Position numbers and translations under genes: made by a program. Below are positions 29,601 to 38,285 of a stretch of DNA of 64,000 nt, one piece after another. The notes under the pieces are model-generated. The model was given only the letters and a program-made list of their open reading frames with translations. It was not told where the DNA came from and ran no database searches. Position 1 is the stretch's first letter, and each line of letters starts with the position of its first letter. This DNA is from Cryobacterium sp. SO2 (GTDB taxonomy: Bacteria > Actinomycetota > Actinomycetes > Actinomycetales > Microbacteriaceae): assembly GCF_026151165.2 (NCBI RefSeq), contig NZ_CP117849.1, positions 1,426,001 through 1,490,000 of the forward strand, in the 5' to 3' direction.

Positions 29601-30333
29601 GTTAGTTTCAAAAGAAGTAGATGATCTCGTCTAGGTACTCGTCAAAGTAGCTCGACGAACGCGGCGGCAGCGTGATAGTGGCGGGTCCGGCGTTGATTTT
29701 CTCCAAACCGAACCTGCCTTGAACCAGAAGTCGAACGACGAGGACGCTTATGCCGACAACGACGGGAACTGCCATGTAGATCGCGGCGGTCCGCAGCCAC
29801 ATCGGTAGCGGTTCGAGCGCTAGCCCGAGGTTCGGAAGGACGGAAACGTCGAGCCCCGAGGCGATCAGGAGAATCAGGGCGCCCAGCCCAGAAGCGAGAG
29901 AAATGGTTAGCTCTCGCAGCCATCTGAAGCGTGCGATACGGCGGAATCGAGATTCAGGAGCTGACGACGGGCGCTGCTGATAAAGCAGCTGCTTGACGAT
30001 TTCTTTCTGAATTCGGTTGGTCGTCGTGGCGGCCGCTGGATTGTTATCGACGCCGGCAGCCGACGGCTCCGGTTTCGCGCCCAGCGTCAGTAGTGACAGC
30101 TCAATAACGCGACCCGAGAACTGGCGACTGACCTCGCGGAGAATGCTGCTTTTCCCAGTTCCATATGTCCCGGCCAAGGCGATATTTCGGACTTCAGGCT
30201 GCTTCTCGATCGCGCGCTTCAAGATCTCTACATACACGCCGTGCTGGAGAGGCTGGTATTCAGGCGCGAGTGTATGCAGCTTTGGGGCGTTGATAGGCGT
30301 CGACTGCGCGCTGTCACTTAGAGCCGGCATCAT
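26658..30333 (-). pseudogene. YobI/KAP-like P-loop NTPase, broken by a one-base frameshift
   Basis: Two frames make one 1224-aa protein. The first (ATG 30333, GGAGG five bases before it) has TLAPEYQPLQHGVYVEI, Walker A AGTYGTGKSSIL (K61), and two TM helices between Walker A and B, the hallmark of KAP NTPases. It stops in LDEIIYFF at 29608. Removing one base from AAAA at 29610-29613 restores ETNRTRDIVIVEDLDRF (Walker B) and the 958-aa remainder, a long alpha-helical C-terminus. The predicted full length is close to B. subtilis YobI. This family is thought to act in cellular conflict; the function is unproven. The break could be real inactivation, a slippery-site event or a sequencing error. 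GC is lower than in the flanks. Confidence 0.8.
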
Positions 30334-30503
30334 CGAATCCTCCCCAGGGGATCGTTGCACTCACGTATTCGCCAGCTGGCCTCGACCCGAGGTCAGTCTA
30401 TGGGAGCCGCAATGCCGTGATTGAGTGACGAGATCAGGTGGGAACAGACCGCGTAGAAGGCCGCAATTCCGACCATGATTACCAACGTGCGGTCTTGGAC
30501 TAA

Positions 30504-30845
30504 TCACGCCGGAACTTCCACCTCGCGAGAAGCCACTTCGAGGCGCTCGACGTCAGCAATCAATTCGGCAGCTGATTGATAGCGCGCCGTAACGTCGTGA
30601 TCCGCGCACTTTTGAATAATGCGTCCGATTTCATCAGTTCCAGTCTTCAGCGATTCTTGCCCATTGAAGATATAGGAGAGGATCCATCCCATCGAATGAA
30701 CTTCGTTGATCGTCCCATAGTCCCTAAAACTCGTTAGCTGAGGATCACGGATTGACCCGCGCATTTCGGTCTGGGAATTAGTGAAGTTCGATGACTCAAT
30801 TTTCACCAGCCATTGCTTGAGATCTGACCTGATACAAGTTATCAA
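30504..30845 (-). pseudogene. C-terminal fragment of a protein kinase domain
   Basis: 113 aa resembling the C-lobe of bacterial Ser/Thr kinase-like proteins: RGSIRDPQLTSFRDYG (activation segment), NEVHSMGWILSYIFNG (helix F region) and CADHDVTARYQSAAELIADVE (end of C-lobe). The ATP-binding N-lobe, the catalytic HRD loop and the DFG motif are absent, and no matching sequence is found upstream. It is most likely the remnant of a larger gene truncated when the island was assembled. It lies 170 bases upstream of the YobI-like gene on the same strand. Confidence 0.6.
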
Positions 30846-31265
30846 AGCAGAGGATTGCTGATGTGAGCGAACTAGCCCAGTTGCTGAAATTGACGGACCA
30901 TGAGTATGAGGGCTGGTGAGGAAGCATTCTGCAAGGCACGGCCGATTCCTTCAGACCAGCTGAGTATTTGACGCTCTGAGCACCACCCAACCGTGCGGTT
31001 CAGCACCGCCGATCGAGTGGGAGAGCACCACGAGTTGCATGATTCAGCGCCACTGGCCCACCGAGCGCCTCAATGTGGGGCTCTCGCCCAGGGGTGGGAT
31101 TTATGCATGATGGGCGCATGGGGCGGAAAGAGCTAGGCGATGTCAGCAAGCGGATCGGTCTGGTCCGCTGGTCCTACGAGGGTGAGGCCAAGTTGCCGGA
31201 GATAGTGGTGGGCATTGCTGTCAACACGCAAGCGGGATCTGGCACCTCGATTCGTATGGGCAGAC
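30846..31265. other. Gene-poor island stretch
   Basis: About 420 bases between the kinase fragment and the next possible frame. Only short frames on either strand, none recognisable. This probably represents decayed DNA between cargo modules. Confidence 0.4.
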
Positions 31266-31460
31266 TCATGCGCTGAATAAGTCGGACTGGACTATGTACC
31301 GGCCCTCACGCACCCCGCCGACCAAGTCCTGGGACCTCGTGAATACGGCCCACAATCGCGACGGCGAGTCGAGGTTGACCAAGCACACGCCCCTCGTCGG
31401 AGCGGTGCCCAGGTTCTCAAGTGACCGTTTCAATAGCGGATCCTCGAACGTGACACGCAT
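31266..31460 (-). CDS. Short hypothetical protein, possibly a remnant
   Basis: 64 aa starting MRVTFEDPLLKRSLENLG and ending VQSDLFSA. The composition looks protein-like, but no family is recognised and no ribosome binding site is seen; an AGGAGG-like string nearby belongs to the other strand. It is listed because the surrounding 30846-31565 region otherwise holds nothing readable. It may be a gene fragment. Confidence 0.25.
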   Translation of the reverse strand: MRVTFEDPLLKRSLENLGTAPTRGVCLVNLDSPSRLWAVFTRSQDLVGGVREGRYIVQSDLFSA

Positions 31461-31565
31461 GCTTGCCAACTTTGCGGTAGGAGGATTAGCGCATCAAATT
31501 GACCAAATCAGTATTGGACGCGGAAAAAACAGGGTGCCTAGCCATGATGCCTGTAGGTTACGTTT

Positions 31566-34370
31566 GTGGACGACTGGAAAGAAGAACTGAGGCGCGTCGG
31601 CGAGTTGAATCGCAATGCGAAGCCAGCAGAGGCAGAACGGGTCCTCGTGCGGGTGTTGACACAAGCCTCGCCCTACGATCTGAGTCTGCTGAACGCTCCC
31701 ATTGATCGTCTATTACTCGACTTCTTTCCAAAGCGGCGCGCTCGCATTGAGGCAGTGCGTCAGACCTCCGACTTGATTCATTTGCCCGCTATTGCCCCGA
31801 GTTCGGATTCGTCCTCGCTGGCCACCACTCCGATAGCGGATCGGACAACGCCCGATGTGCAAGCCGAACTCGGGGAAATCGCGTCCCTGATTCGCGAAGT
31901 TCGACTCGACCTCGCCGAGAACCGAGCACGCGCCCTAGTCCAAGAACTCGCGTTAGAGGACCTCGTCCAAAACGATGCGGCCATTGACGAACTGATTTCC
32001 GGGTTCTTGCCGAAGCGCCAACGAGCACTCCGTGCAGCGGTGGACCTGCGGACGAATGCGAGTGATTCCGCCGCCGTCGAGCTCGAAGCGAAGCCCGCCG
32101 AAAGCGATGCTCCAGGAGTCCCACGTGTCGTGGAGGTAGAACTTCCGCGCATCACCCCTTCGGTCATAAATAGAGGGCAACAGTCTCTGGCCGCGCCAGT
32201 CCAGCCGTCGAGGGTTCCGCACGGGGGAGCGACCATATACCAAAGTAGGACGGCGGTGACCCGCGAGAGATTCCAGTCAGACTTGGCTGAACTCGGTCGC
32301 TTTCACATCTTTCAATGGGCGACCTATTATCGCGACACTCTCGCCGATTACTTCGATGTGTTCTTGGATGAGCTAATCGCGACGGAGTCGTCGGAAGCAC
32401 TAGACATCGTCCGCTCATGTCTGAGTAGCCATGCACGGGAGATTTTTCGAAAGGGATTCCTCCACGTCCGGGGTTCGGCAGCCGACGATCGGAGTTACGC
32501 GATCACCAAATCTCTCGCGGGCCTCCAGCGGTTCCTAGATCTGCCGCTGGAGTTTTACTCGTCCACACTTCAGGCGAGACAAGTCGAAAACCCGAAGGCG
32601 TTGCGAACACTATGCTCAGCCATGATTTGCGGAATCCTTCAGGGGTACGCTGCAGCCGACTTTGACGCGCCGGGCGGCCAGCTACTGCCGCGTTTCCCGA
32701 GATCGTGGGCTCATACGCTCCCGTTCCTCACCACTGCGGATCTCGAGGAACTCACGCCAGCTCTGGAAGCCGGCGACTTTGTCGAGGGGATCTATGACTC
32801 CGTGAGACCCGTCACGGCCGCGCTCGACCAGTTCATCGAAAGCGAACCCGGCTCGGCGCCGCTGCCCGCATTGTCGCAGTACCTTTACTCGACGCGGCGA
32901 CTAGATGTCTCACTGAGCTTGCCACCCGACCAAGGCTCGAGAACCTTCGATCTGCAGTGCTATATGTCCGCGCAGTTTGTCTCGGCGGATCTCCTCGAGG
33001 AGGCTACAGCCCGCGCCGTTCATATTGTCGTCGCGCCGCTTAGGTCGGATCTGCGCGCCCGAGTGGAGAGCGTCGAGCGCTGGTCCTCACGAGTCGTGCC
33101 GGTTACGGGCCTTACTGAGATCGACCCCTCGCGACGACTGCTCGCACGCCTCCAAGACCTTGTGCATGAGACTCGAAGCGATCGTCTCGATCGCCCCATC
33201 ACGTTTAACTGGGTTCAAACCTTTCCGCTGGAGAACCCATCACTAATCAAATACAACCACGTGTACCGGTCCAGTGTTCGACGGCTGATGCAGTCTCATG
33301 AGCGTCGAAACGGAGTTCGCCTGTGGTGCAGTGTGCGAAGGAGCGGGAAGACGACGGCGTGCACGACGGATCTTGGATCGACGACGGGCGGCTCAATACT
33401 AGTTGCCCAGACGTGCGAGTCAACCGGCCAGCTGACCGACGGTGATGTGTTCTATAGCGAGGTGAGACGGGCTTTAGATGAAGGGCGCCGCCTCCCCGAA
33501 GACTTTGTCGAGAACGCGGTGAGTAAATGCATACCTTCCGAGACCACGTCCGACACCAGGGTTGTCCTGGTGCTCGATGAGTACGAGACGCTGTTCGGGG
33601 ATCTACGGAGCTCCCTTCGTCCTCGCCCCGAGCTTCGGTACTCGGTGGTGCAACCTCTTCTGAATCAGCTCGTAGCATTCGCACGCGATAACTTGCTGGT
33701 GCTCATGGGTCAGCAGCCGAACGCCCACTTTATCCTTCTCGATCAAAACCAGCTGAGCCCGATCGTGGAGCAGGACTCATTCCCTCTCTTCCCACACGAC
33801 GAGTCGATGCCTGTAACCGGCGAATTTTATGAACTGCTAGCCAAGGTGATGACGGCACATGTTGAGCTCGAGCCCGAGTTTGTAAACGCGGTGTACCGGG
33901 AGACCAGTGGACACCCCTTTCTGACGGTCAAGTTGATGCTCACATTCATGGACTGGCTGATCGAAAAAAAGAGACTGATGTCCGATCTGACGCCAATTCG
34001 GTCCGAGCTCCTCTTTGAGTGCCTCGCGGAAGAGTTGCAGCCGCGGCGGATAGCCCGAAATCGGCACTTCGAGTTCTTCCGGTACGCCGCTGCCGAGCAC
34101 CTATCAGCGGACGGGCGCAGACTCGAACCGTGGCTAAATGCCGCCTACACCTCCCTACGGTTGATCGGGCTGTCGTCACCCGATTCAATGTCGATATCCT
34201 TCGGCGACCTATCGCAGGCGCTCGCTCGCAACGCAGACGACATCGCGCCTCATGACCTACTCGCGACAGCATCTCGGGCGAACTTTCTCACGACTGGAGC
34301 CGACGATGACCAAATCAAGCCTCGAATTCCCCTTCTCGCTCGAATCTCTGCAGCTGCGACTCAGCGTTGA
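31566..34370 (+). CDS. Large P-loop ATPase of unknown family (first gene of a pair)
   Basis: 934 aa from GTG; the ribosome binding site is weak. Residues 14-71 and 115-162 are two copies of a helical motif with core ID-L-FxPKRxR (PIDRLLLDFFPKRRARI and AIDELISGFLPKRQRAL). A helical middle spans about 230-560. An AAA-like domain follows: Walker A VRRSGKTT (K595), Walker B VVLVLDEYE (D671, E672), and GHPFLTVKLM at 782, a motif common in STAND/AAA_35-type ATPases. A winged-helix-like end completes it. No signal peptide or membrane helix is seen. It overlaps or abuts the next gene, so the two form a unit. Likely a regulatory or sensing NTPase of a defence or conflict system (inference from island context); not recognised as any named system. 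Confidence 0.82.
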   Translation: MDDWKEELRRVGELNRNAKPAEAERVLVRVLTQASPYDLSLLNAPIDRLLLDFFPKRRARIEAVRQTSDLIHLPAIAPSSDSSSLATTPIADRTTPDVQAELGEIASLIREVRLDLAENRARALVQELALEDLVQNDAAIDELISGFLPKRQRALRAAVDLRTNASDSAAVELEAKPAESDAPGVPRVVEVELPRITPSVINRGQQSLAAPVQPSRVPHGGATIYQSRTAVTRERFQSDLAELGRFHIFQWATYYRDTLADYFDVFLDELIATESSEALDIVRSCLSSHAREIFRKGFLHVRGSAADDRSYAITKSLAGLQRFLDLPLEFYSSTLQARQVENPKALRTLCSAMICGILQGYAAADFDAPGGQLLPRFPRSWAHTLPFLTTADLEELTPALEAGDFVEGIYDSVRPVTAALDQFIESEPGSAPLPALSQYLYSTRRLDVSLSLPPDQGSRTFDLQCYMSAQFVSADLLEEATARAVHIVVAPLRSDLRARVESVERWSSRVVPVTGLTEIDPSRRLLARLQDLVHETRSDRLDRPITFNWVQTFPLENPSLIKYNHVYRSSVRRLMQSHERRNGVRLWCSVRRSGKTTACTTDLGSTTGGSILVAQTCESTGQLTDGDVFYSEVRRALDEGRRLPEDFVENAVSKCIPSETTSDTRVVLVLDEYETLFGDLRSSLRPRPELRYSVVQPLLNQLVAFARDNLLVLMGQQPNAHFILLDQNQLSPIVEQDSFPLFPHDESMPVTGEFYELLAKVMTAHVELEPEFVNAVYRETSGHPFLTVKLMLTFMDWLIEKKRLMSDLTPIRSELLFECLAEELQPRRIARNRHFEFFRYAAAEHLSADGRRLEPWLNAAYTSLRLIGLSSPDSMSISFGDLSQALARNADDIAPHDLLATASRANFLTTGADDDQIKPRIPLLARISAAATQR

Positions 34371-35410
34371 GCCCGTCATTGAGTGATCCGGACCCCCAAT
34401 CGGTCGCCGACCACGTTCTCCGCACAAGCTCGGCGCTCCCAGCGCCGATGAACGCGTATTGGTTGAGCGTATCCGGCCCACGCGATGAATACGCAGAGGC
34501 GCTCAAGGCGCTTCTGCTCGGCTCCGACACGACGGTCGTGGTGGTTCGCTCCGGCGGCTTCGACAACCCCAACTCGCTCATGCAAGACCTGGCGCGCCTA
34601 ATTGACAGCCATCGGGATCATCTGGCGGCCTTCTTCTCGCAGCGCCCCGCAATCCCGGGGCGTATCGGTTTGGTGCTCCTCGCCCGTTCTGAGCTTCGAA
34701 TCCCGCAATCTTCTTCGCCGGTCATCTGGCCCGAGTGGGTGCCAGGTGTGGGAGGCCGAGAGATCTCCTGTTTTATCCAGGACATCACGCGCTCCGTTGA
34801 CGTAGCACTCGATTCCTCGGAGCTTGGACTCGAACGGCTCTCCCGTTCGATCTATGACCTCGAGTGGGCATTGGCTCGGCGGCTAAAGACCATAAACAAG
34901 GTGCGACCGCACGCTCAGACGATCATGTGGGACATGATTCGTGGAAACCAGGACCACGCCGGTATGGACGGTTTTCTTGAGTCGGTCACACGAGCGCTCT
35001 CTAGCGAAGGAACGGTTGAGTCCTACCGTCCGACTGGCCGCGGCGCCCGAAGTCTATGCGGTCGACTTTGGGTTCGAATGCAAATGAGGGAACCGCGCGC
35101 GGTGGCGCCACTTGCCAAAGCCGTAGCGACGGCGCTTGGGCTTGAAGATCTCGAGATCGATACCCCTCCAAGCCAGACGCTCTTCTCGGTTCTTTCGCGT
35201 TCGGGTCCCTCGGCACAGGACGCGTCCCGGGGCGAGCAGTTTGCAAGAGACATTCTCGTCACGAATGCCAACGCGTGTCAGCTGATTACATGCGCGGCCC
35301 ACGCTGGCGACTACGGGAGATATCCGCTTGGCCTTCTTCAAGGCGTTGCTGATGAGTTGCACCGTGGAATCACCGGCTTCGAGTCATTCATAAACACGCT
35401 TCCCCGTTGA
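34367..35410 (+). CDS. Uncharacterised partner protein of the large ATPase
   Basis: 347 aa if the TTG at 34367 (overlapping the ATPase stop) is used; TTG 34379 would give 343 aa. Soluble, no membrane segment. An alpha/beta core is suggested by TTVVVVRSGGFDNPNSLMQDLARLI and RIGLVLLARSELRIP, then VIWPEWVPGVGGREISCFI, then a helical segment about 150-260. No catalytic signature (nuclease, TIR, protease, NADase) was found. Tight coupling to the ATPase and the terminator 68 bases downstream indicate a two-gene operon. It could be an effector or adaptor; function unknown. Confidence 0.75.
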   Translation: MSPSLSDPDPQSVADHVLRTSSALPAPMNAYWLSVSGPRDEYAEALKALLLGSDTTVVVVRSGGFDNPNSLMQDLARLIDSHRDHLAAFFSQRPAIPGRIGLVLLARSELRIPQSSSPVIWPEWVPGVGGREISCFIQDITRSVDVALDSSELGLERLSRSIYDLEWALARRLKTINKVRPHAQTIMWDMIRGNQDHAGMDGFLESVTRALSSEGTVESYRPTGRGARSLCGRLWVRMQMREPRAVAPLAKAVATALGLEDLEIDTPPSQTLFSVLSRSGPSAQDASRGEQFARDILVTNANACQLITCAAHAGDYGRYPLGLLQGVADELHRGITGFESFINTLPR

Positions 35411-36182
35411 GCGGCCTGCCACCCTCTACCAAGCCGACCACCAACTCGCCGCTTGACAAAACATAGAGGCACCCCCCCCGACGGGGATGGCGTCGGTTTT
35501 GGCAGCGTGGAACGCTGCGACGCGGATTCTAGATAGGAATCTCATCAACTGAACCCAGACGATCCCGCCGAGGAAACAATCGATTCACAGGCGCAGTTCA
35601 TACAGAACACTTGCCCGCAAGCCGGCCCCTCACCGGCCCTTCGGCCTTTGCTCGGTTCGACCGATGCGTGCCGTCTGGATTGAAAGCGGGCTCACAACGC
35701 TGAATGGAAGCAAAAAGCTGCTGTAGCCATGGAGGCAGCTGCGAAGACCAAGTTACCCCGGTCAACCGAGGCGGTACCGGTCTGATGATCCTGGTCACCG
35801 CGGCTGCCGTTGGCGAGCTCAGCGTCCCGTCATCCGGCTACTCGCTCTAGATCGCCATGCGGGGTGCGCAGATGCAAGCCCGCCCCTGCTGATTCCACCG
35901 TTTGAAAACGCCCATGCGGCACGATACGCGGGCACCGTTCCCGCGCGGGACGCGGCGTTCTTGAGCGCGCAGTCCCGCCCGCCAAGACGGAGATAAACCT
36001 CTCGGGAGATCGCCGCGTGCGTGAGACGGGGCACCACGTGCTCGGGCTGGTTGGGCTTTCGGCTTACGCTGACGAGCGAGAACATCGTACGCATGTTCGC
36101 CGCGAACATGGCTCCCGGGATTGGCGAGTGCAATTCGATCGTCCTGCGGGAATCGACGGCCGGCGGATATATGATTCCGCTC
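35411..36182. other. Gap after the ATPase pair
   Basis: About 770 bases with no supported gene. The first 90 bases hold a terminator (35478-35500). A 48-codon frame at 35704-35850 begins with ATG and looks partly protein-like (GLMILVTAAAVGELSV) but lacks a ribosome binding site. Confidence 0.45.
35478..35500 (+). terminator. Terminator of the ATPase pair
   Basis: CCGACG/CGTCGG stem with a seven-base loop followed by TTTT, 68 bases after the 347-aa gene. It is the only terminator-like hairpin seen on this side of the pair. Confidence 0.6.
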
Positions 36183-36401
36183 ATGAGCGGCCAAGATATG
36201 ACTATCGATTACACAAATCATCGGGGCGAGAGATTCACTCGAATAATACGACCCGAGCGAATCTGGTTTGGGTCGACGGACTGGCATGCTGGAGAGCAGT
36301 GGTTGCTAGAGGCCCACGACTATTCGCGCGGCGCTATGCGCACATTCGCACTCTCAGATGTTCACAGTTGGCGAGCACGCGAGGATACGGGCCAAAGCTG
36401 A
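36183..36401 (+). CDS. Stand-alone WYL-like domain protein
   Basis: 72 aa from ATG 36183 (ATG 36171 adds four residues). The sequence follows the WYL pattern closely: MTIDYTNHRGERFTRIIRP (strands 1-2 with the R-x-x-x-P turn), QWLLEAHDYSRGAMRTFALS (W-x-L-E-A-x-D and R-T-F-x-L). WYL domains are ligand-binding beta barrels, usually fused to a winged helix, and regulate phage-defence loci such as BREX and CBASS. Here the DNA-binding part is missing, so it might act as a partner or be a remnant of a longer regulator. Confidence 0.6.
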   Translation: MSGQDMTIDYTNHRGERFTRIIRPERIWFGSTDWHAGEQWLLEAHDYSRGAMRTFALSDVHSWRAREDTGQS

Positions 36402-36579
36402 GTTGTGATGTGCACAGAAGTCGCGAGGACAGTCTTGGATCTTTCGCTCTGAGTGGCACGGCGACATGCTCGGCCGGCTTCATCGCGCTCCGTGAAGCGG
36501 CAGTCGGCACTCCTTGACCCCTCTGTCCATCCATAGGTCGGCAGTTCGCGGCGGTGGATTCGGCGGTCCTGGGCCTCAG

Positions 36580-37164
36580 CTAGACCAAATCGCCGGCTCG
36601 TTTTGGTGCAGAATCTGAGCGCAACATCCATTCGACAGGGAAGATTCTCTGAAGGCCGGCGGCCGCTTCCCGTGATCGGTCAGCAAATTCGTTCGGATCC
36701 TTCACTTGGCGCATGGTGTGGCCCATCTGACGAGCGCCCCTCGGGCCGCTGTACATGTAAAACCCGCTGAGGGGGACCAAGCCGCCCCCTTCTGCCCCGA
36801 GCTTTATGACGCCATACCCGTAGAGCTGGACCTGTGGTGAAGAGAGATCATGGTTGGCGAAAATATAGTGAAACTCATTTCGTTCCTTGTCGATATAGCT
36901 AGCCGTTGTGTACCAGTGGCAATAGGGTCGACCATCGTTGTAATAGTTGGTGCCGTTGAAGTCGTAGCGCCGTTTCCAAAAGCGATACTTGATTTCTCCG
37001 ACGCTAAACTGCCGGCCGTACCCCTTGGGTGTCCATTCGCCCCACGTTCCCTCTATTTTGACTTTGCCGCCCGAATTCCGTTCGAGACGTGATCGCAAGA
37101 ACTCGAATGCAAAGTTTCCGGCGACCCCGAGGATCGCACCCGCGATGAGGAGAAGGATTTCCAT
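36580..37164 (-). CDS. One-TM, beta-strand-rich protein (Cap15-like architecture)
   Basis: 194 aa from ATG 37164. An N-terminal TM helix (EILLLIAGAILGVAGNFAFEFL, residues 2-23) is followed by a basic stretch. About 100 residues of alternating strands begin at KIEGTWGEWTP and include IKYRFWKRRYDFNG, PYCHWYTTASYID and VQLYGYGVIKL, as in a small lipocalin-like barrel. TM plus beta-barrel is the layout of CBASS effector Cap15 and related membrane effectors. No CD-NTase gene accompanies it, so the link is structural analogy only. No ribosome binding site is visible. Confidence 0.6.
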   Translation of the reverse strand: MEILLLIAGAILGVAGNFAFEFLRSRLERNSGGKVKIEGTWGEWTPKGYGRQFSVGEIKYRFWKRRYDFNGTNYYNDGRPYCHWYTTASYIDKERNEFHYIFANHDLSSPQVQLYGYGVIKLGAEGGGLVPLSGFYMYSGPRGARQMGHTMRQVKDPNEFADRSREAAAGLQRIFPVEWMLRSDSAPKRAGDLV

Positions 37165-37287
37165 ATCGCAATGATGCATGAAGTGCTGCGCCGAAGTGAT
37201 CTTTTCTACGCGCCGGTGCGCACCGGACGAAGATAATCAGTTTTGGCAACCGCATACTTCTACCCGATCTTGGCGGTCAGGAGCGCG

Positions 37288-37857
37288 TCAAGCCGTAACA
37301 GGCGCGGGGCGGTATCGTACGGCGACTGCCCCCGACCGGAACTGCTGGCGATCCACGAGTTCGAGTTGGATGCGTTCACGCAGACCGGCAAGCAACGTGG
37401 GCCCGTGTCCGGCAAGGACCGGTTGCACCAAGAACGCGTACTCGTCGATCAACCCCAGATCTGCCAAGGCAAGGGGGAACGTTACGCCACCGACCCACAG
37501 GCCCTCGCCTGGTTCCTGCTTGAGTTGCTGAACCGCTTGTGCCAAATCGCCTTGCACCAGCTCGGTATTCCAATCCACCTCGCTCAGCGTGCTCGACACG
37601 ACGTACTTCTTCGCCCGGTTGATGGTTTCGGCGAACGGGAACTGCCATTCCTGCACCCAGTCAGGCCACGTGCCCGTGGCCGGCTTGTGCCACGCCGACG
37701 CCATCATCTCGTAGGCAACCCGACCGAAGAGCAGTGCATCAGCTCGCTCCAGCTGAGCGGTCCAGTAGCGCATCGACTCCTCGTCCGGGGGGAGTCCTGC
37801 TTCGTGGTGGCAGCAGCCGTCGAGCGTGACGTTGATCGAGTATCGGAGTGGTCTCAT
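37288..37857 (-). CDS. DHFR-like (RibD C-terminal) reductase family protein
   Basis: 189 aa from ATG 37857, chosen because AAGGAGAG lies seven bases upstream; the longer frame adds ten residues without support. It belongs to the dihydrofolate reductase/RibD-C superfamily (COG0262): MRPLRYSINVTLDG at the start, ALLFGRVAYEMM, KKYVVSSTL, GLWVGGVTFPLALADLGLIDEY. Members reduce pteridine- or ribityl-like substrates with NADPH, but most are uncharacterised. It is the last island gene before attR and may be accidental passenger DNA. Confidence 0.85.
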   Translation of the reverse strand: MRPLRYSINVTLDGCCHHEAGLPPDEESMRYWTAQLERADALLFGRVAYEMMASAWHKPATGTWPDWVQEWQFPFAETINRAKKYVVSSTLSEVDWNTELVQGDLAQAVQQLKQEPGEGLWVGGVTFPLALADLGLIDEYAFLVQPVLAGHGPTLLAGLRERIQLELVDRQQFRSGAVAVRYRPAPVTA

Positions 37858-38245
37858 CTCGTTGCTCTCCTTTGATGGGCGCCCCACGTTAGCTGGACCA
37901 TTCTCAGTCGATTGCCGGGTCCGTTTCTGATCGACATACTAAATCGCGCCCAGTGTATAGCGCCGTCCGTGATGCGAACCAGATCGCCGACCGATCGCAG
38001 GAACGAGCGCCATCACCGCCCGTGCTCGATCACTTGCGGCACCATCCGGAGAAGGGGATGGGAGGGCCCATTGGACCGCTAGAGGCGGTTCACAAGGCCA
38101 TCATTTGCCCATCTAATTCATCTCTATTTGACCCAAAACGATGGGCTACAATCGGAGGCAGCGAACCGCCCGGTTCCCTGTAAACACAAGGGAATCCGCG
38201 GGTTTTCGGAGACATTCGGCAACGACTAAATTAAGGCCAGAACCT
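37858..38245. other. Right-end island DNA without a gene
   Basis: About 390 bases between the DHFR-like gene and attR. Short frames only; nothing is recognisable. Confidence 0.5.
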
Positions 38246-38285
38246 TCAGGGGGTCGCAGGTTCAAATCCTGTCAGCCCGACCAAA
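38246..38285 (+). repeat. attR: 40-bp direct repeat at the right island end
   Basis: Exact copy of 24698-24737, i.e. the 3' part of tRNA-Pro without the 5' half. It marks the right junction of the island and gives an element length of about 13.5 kb. Confidence 0.93.

Noticed and set aside
31073..31276. 67-aa plus-strand frame (contains LVRWSYEGEAKLPEIVVG)
   Set aside because: No ribosome binding site and no family resemblance; it lies in decayed island DNA.
35704..35850. 48-aa Cys-containing ORF as a possible peptide precursor
   Set aside because: No ribosome binding site and no modifying enzyme nearby; too little support.
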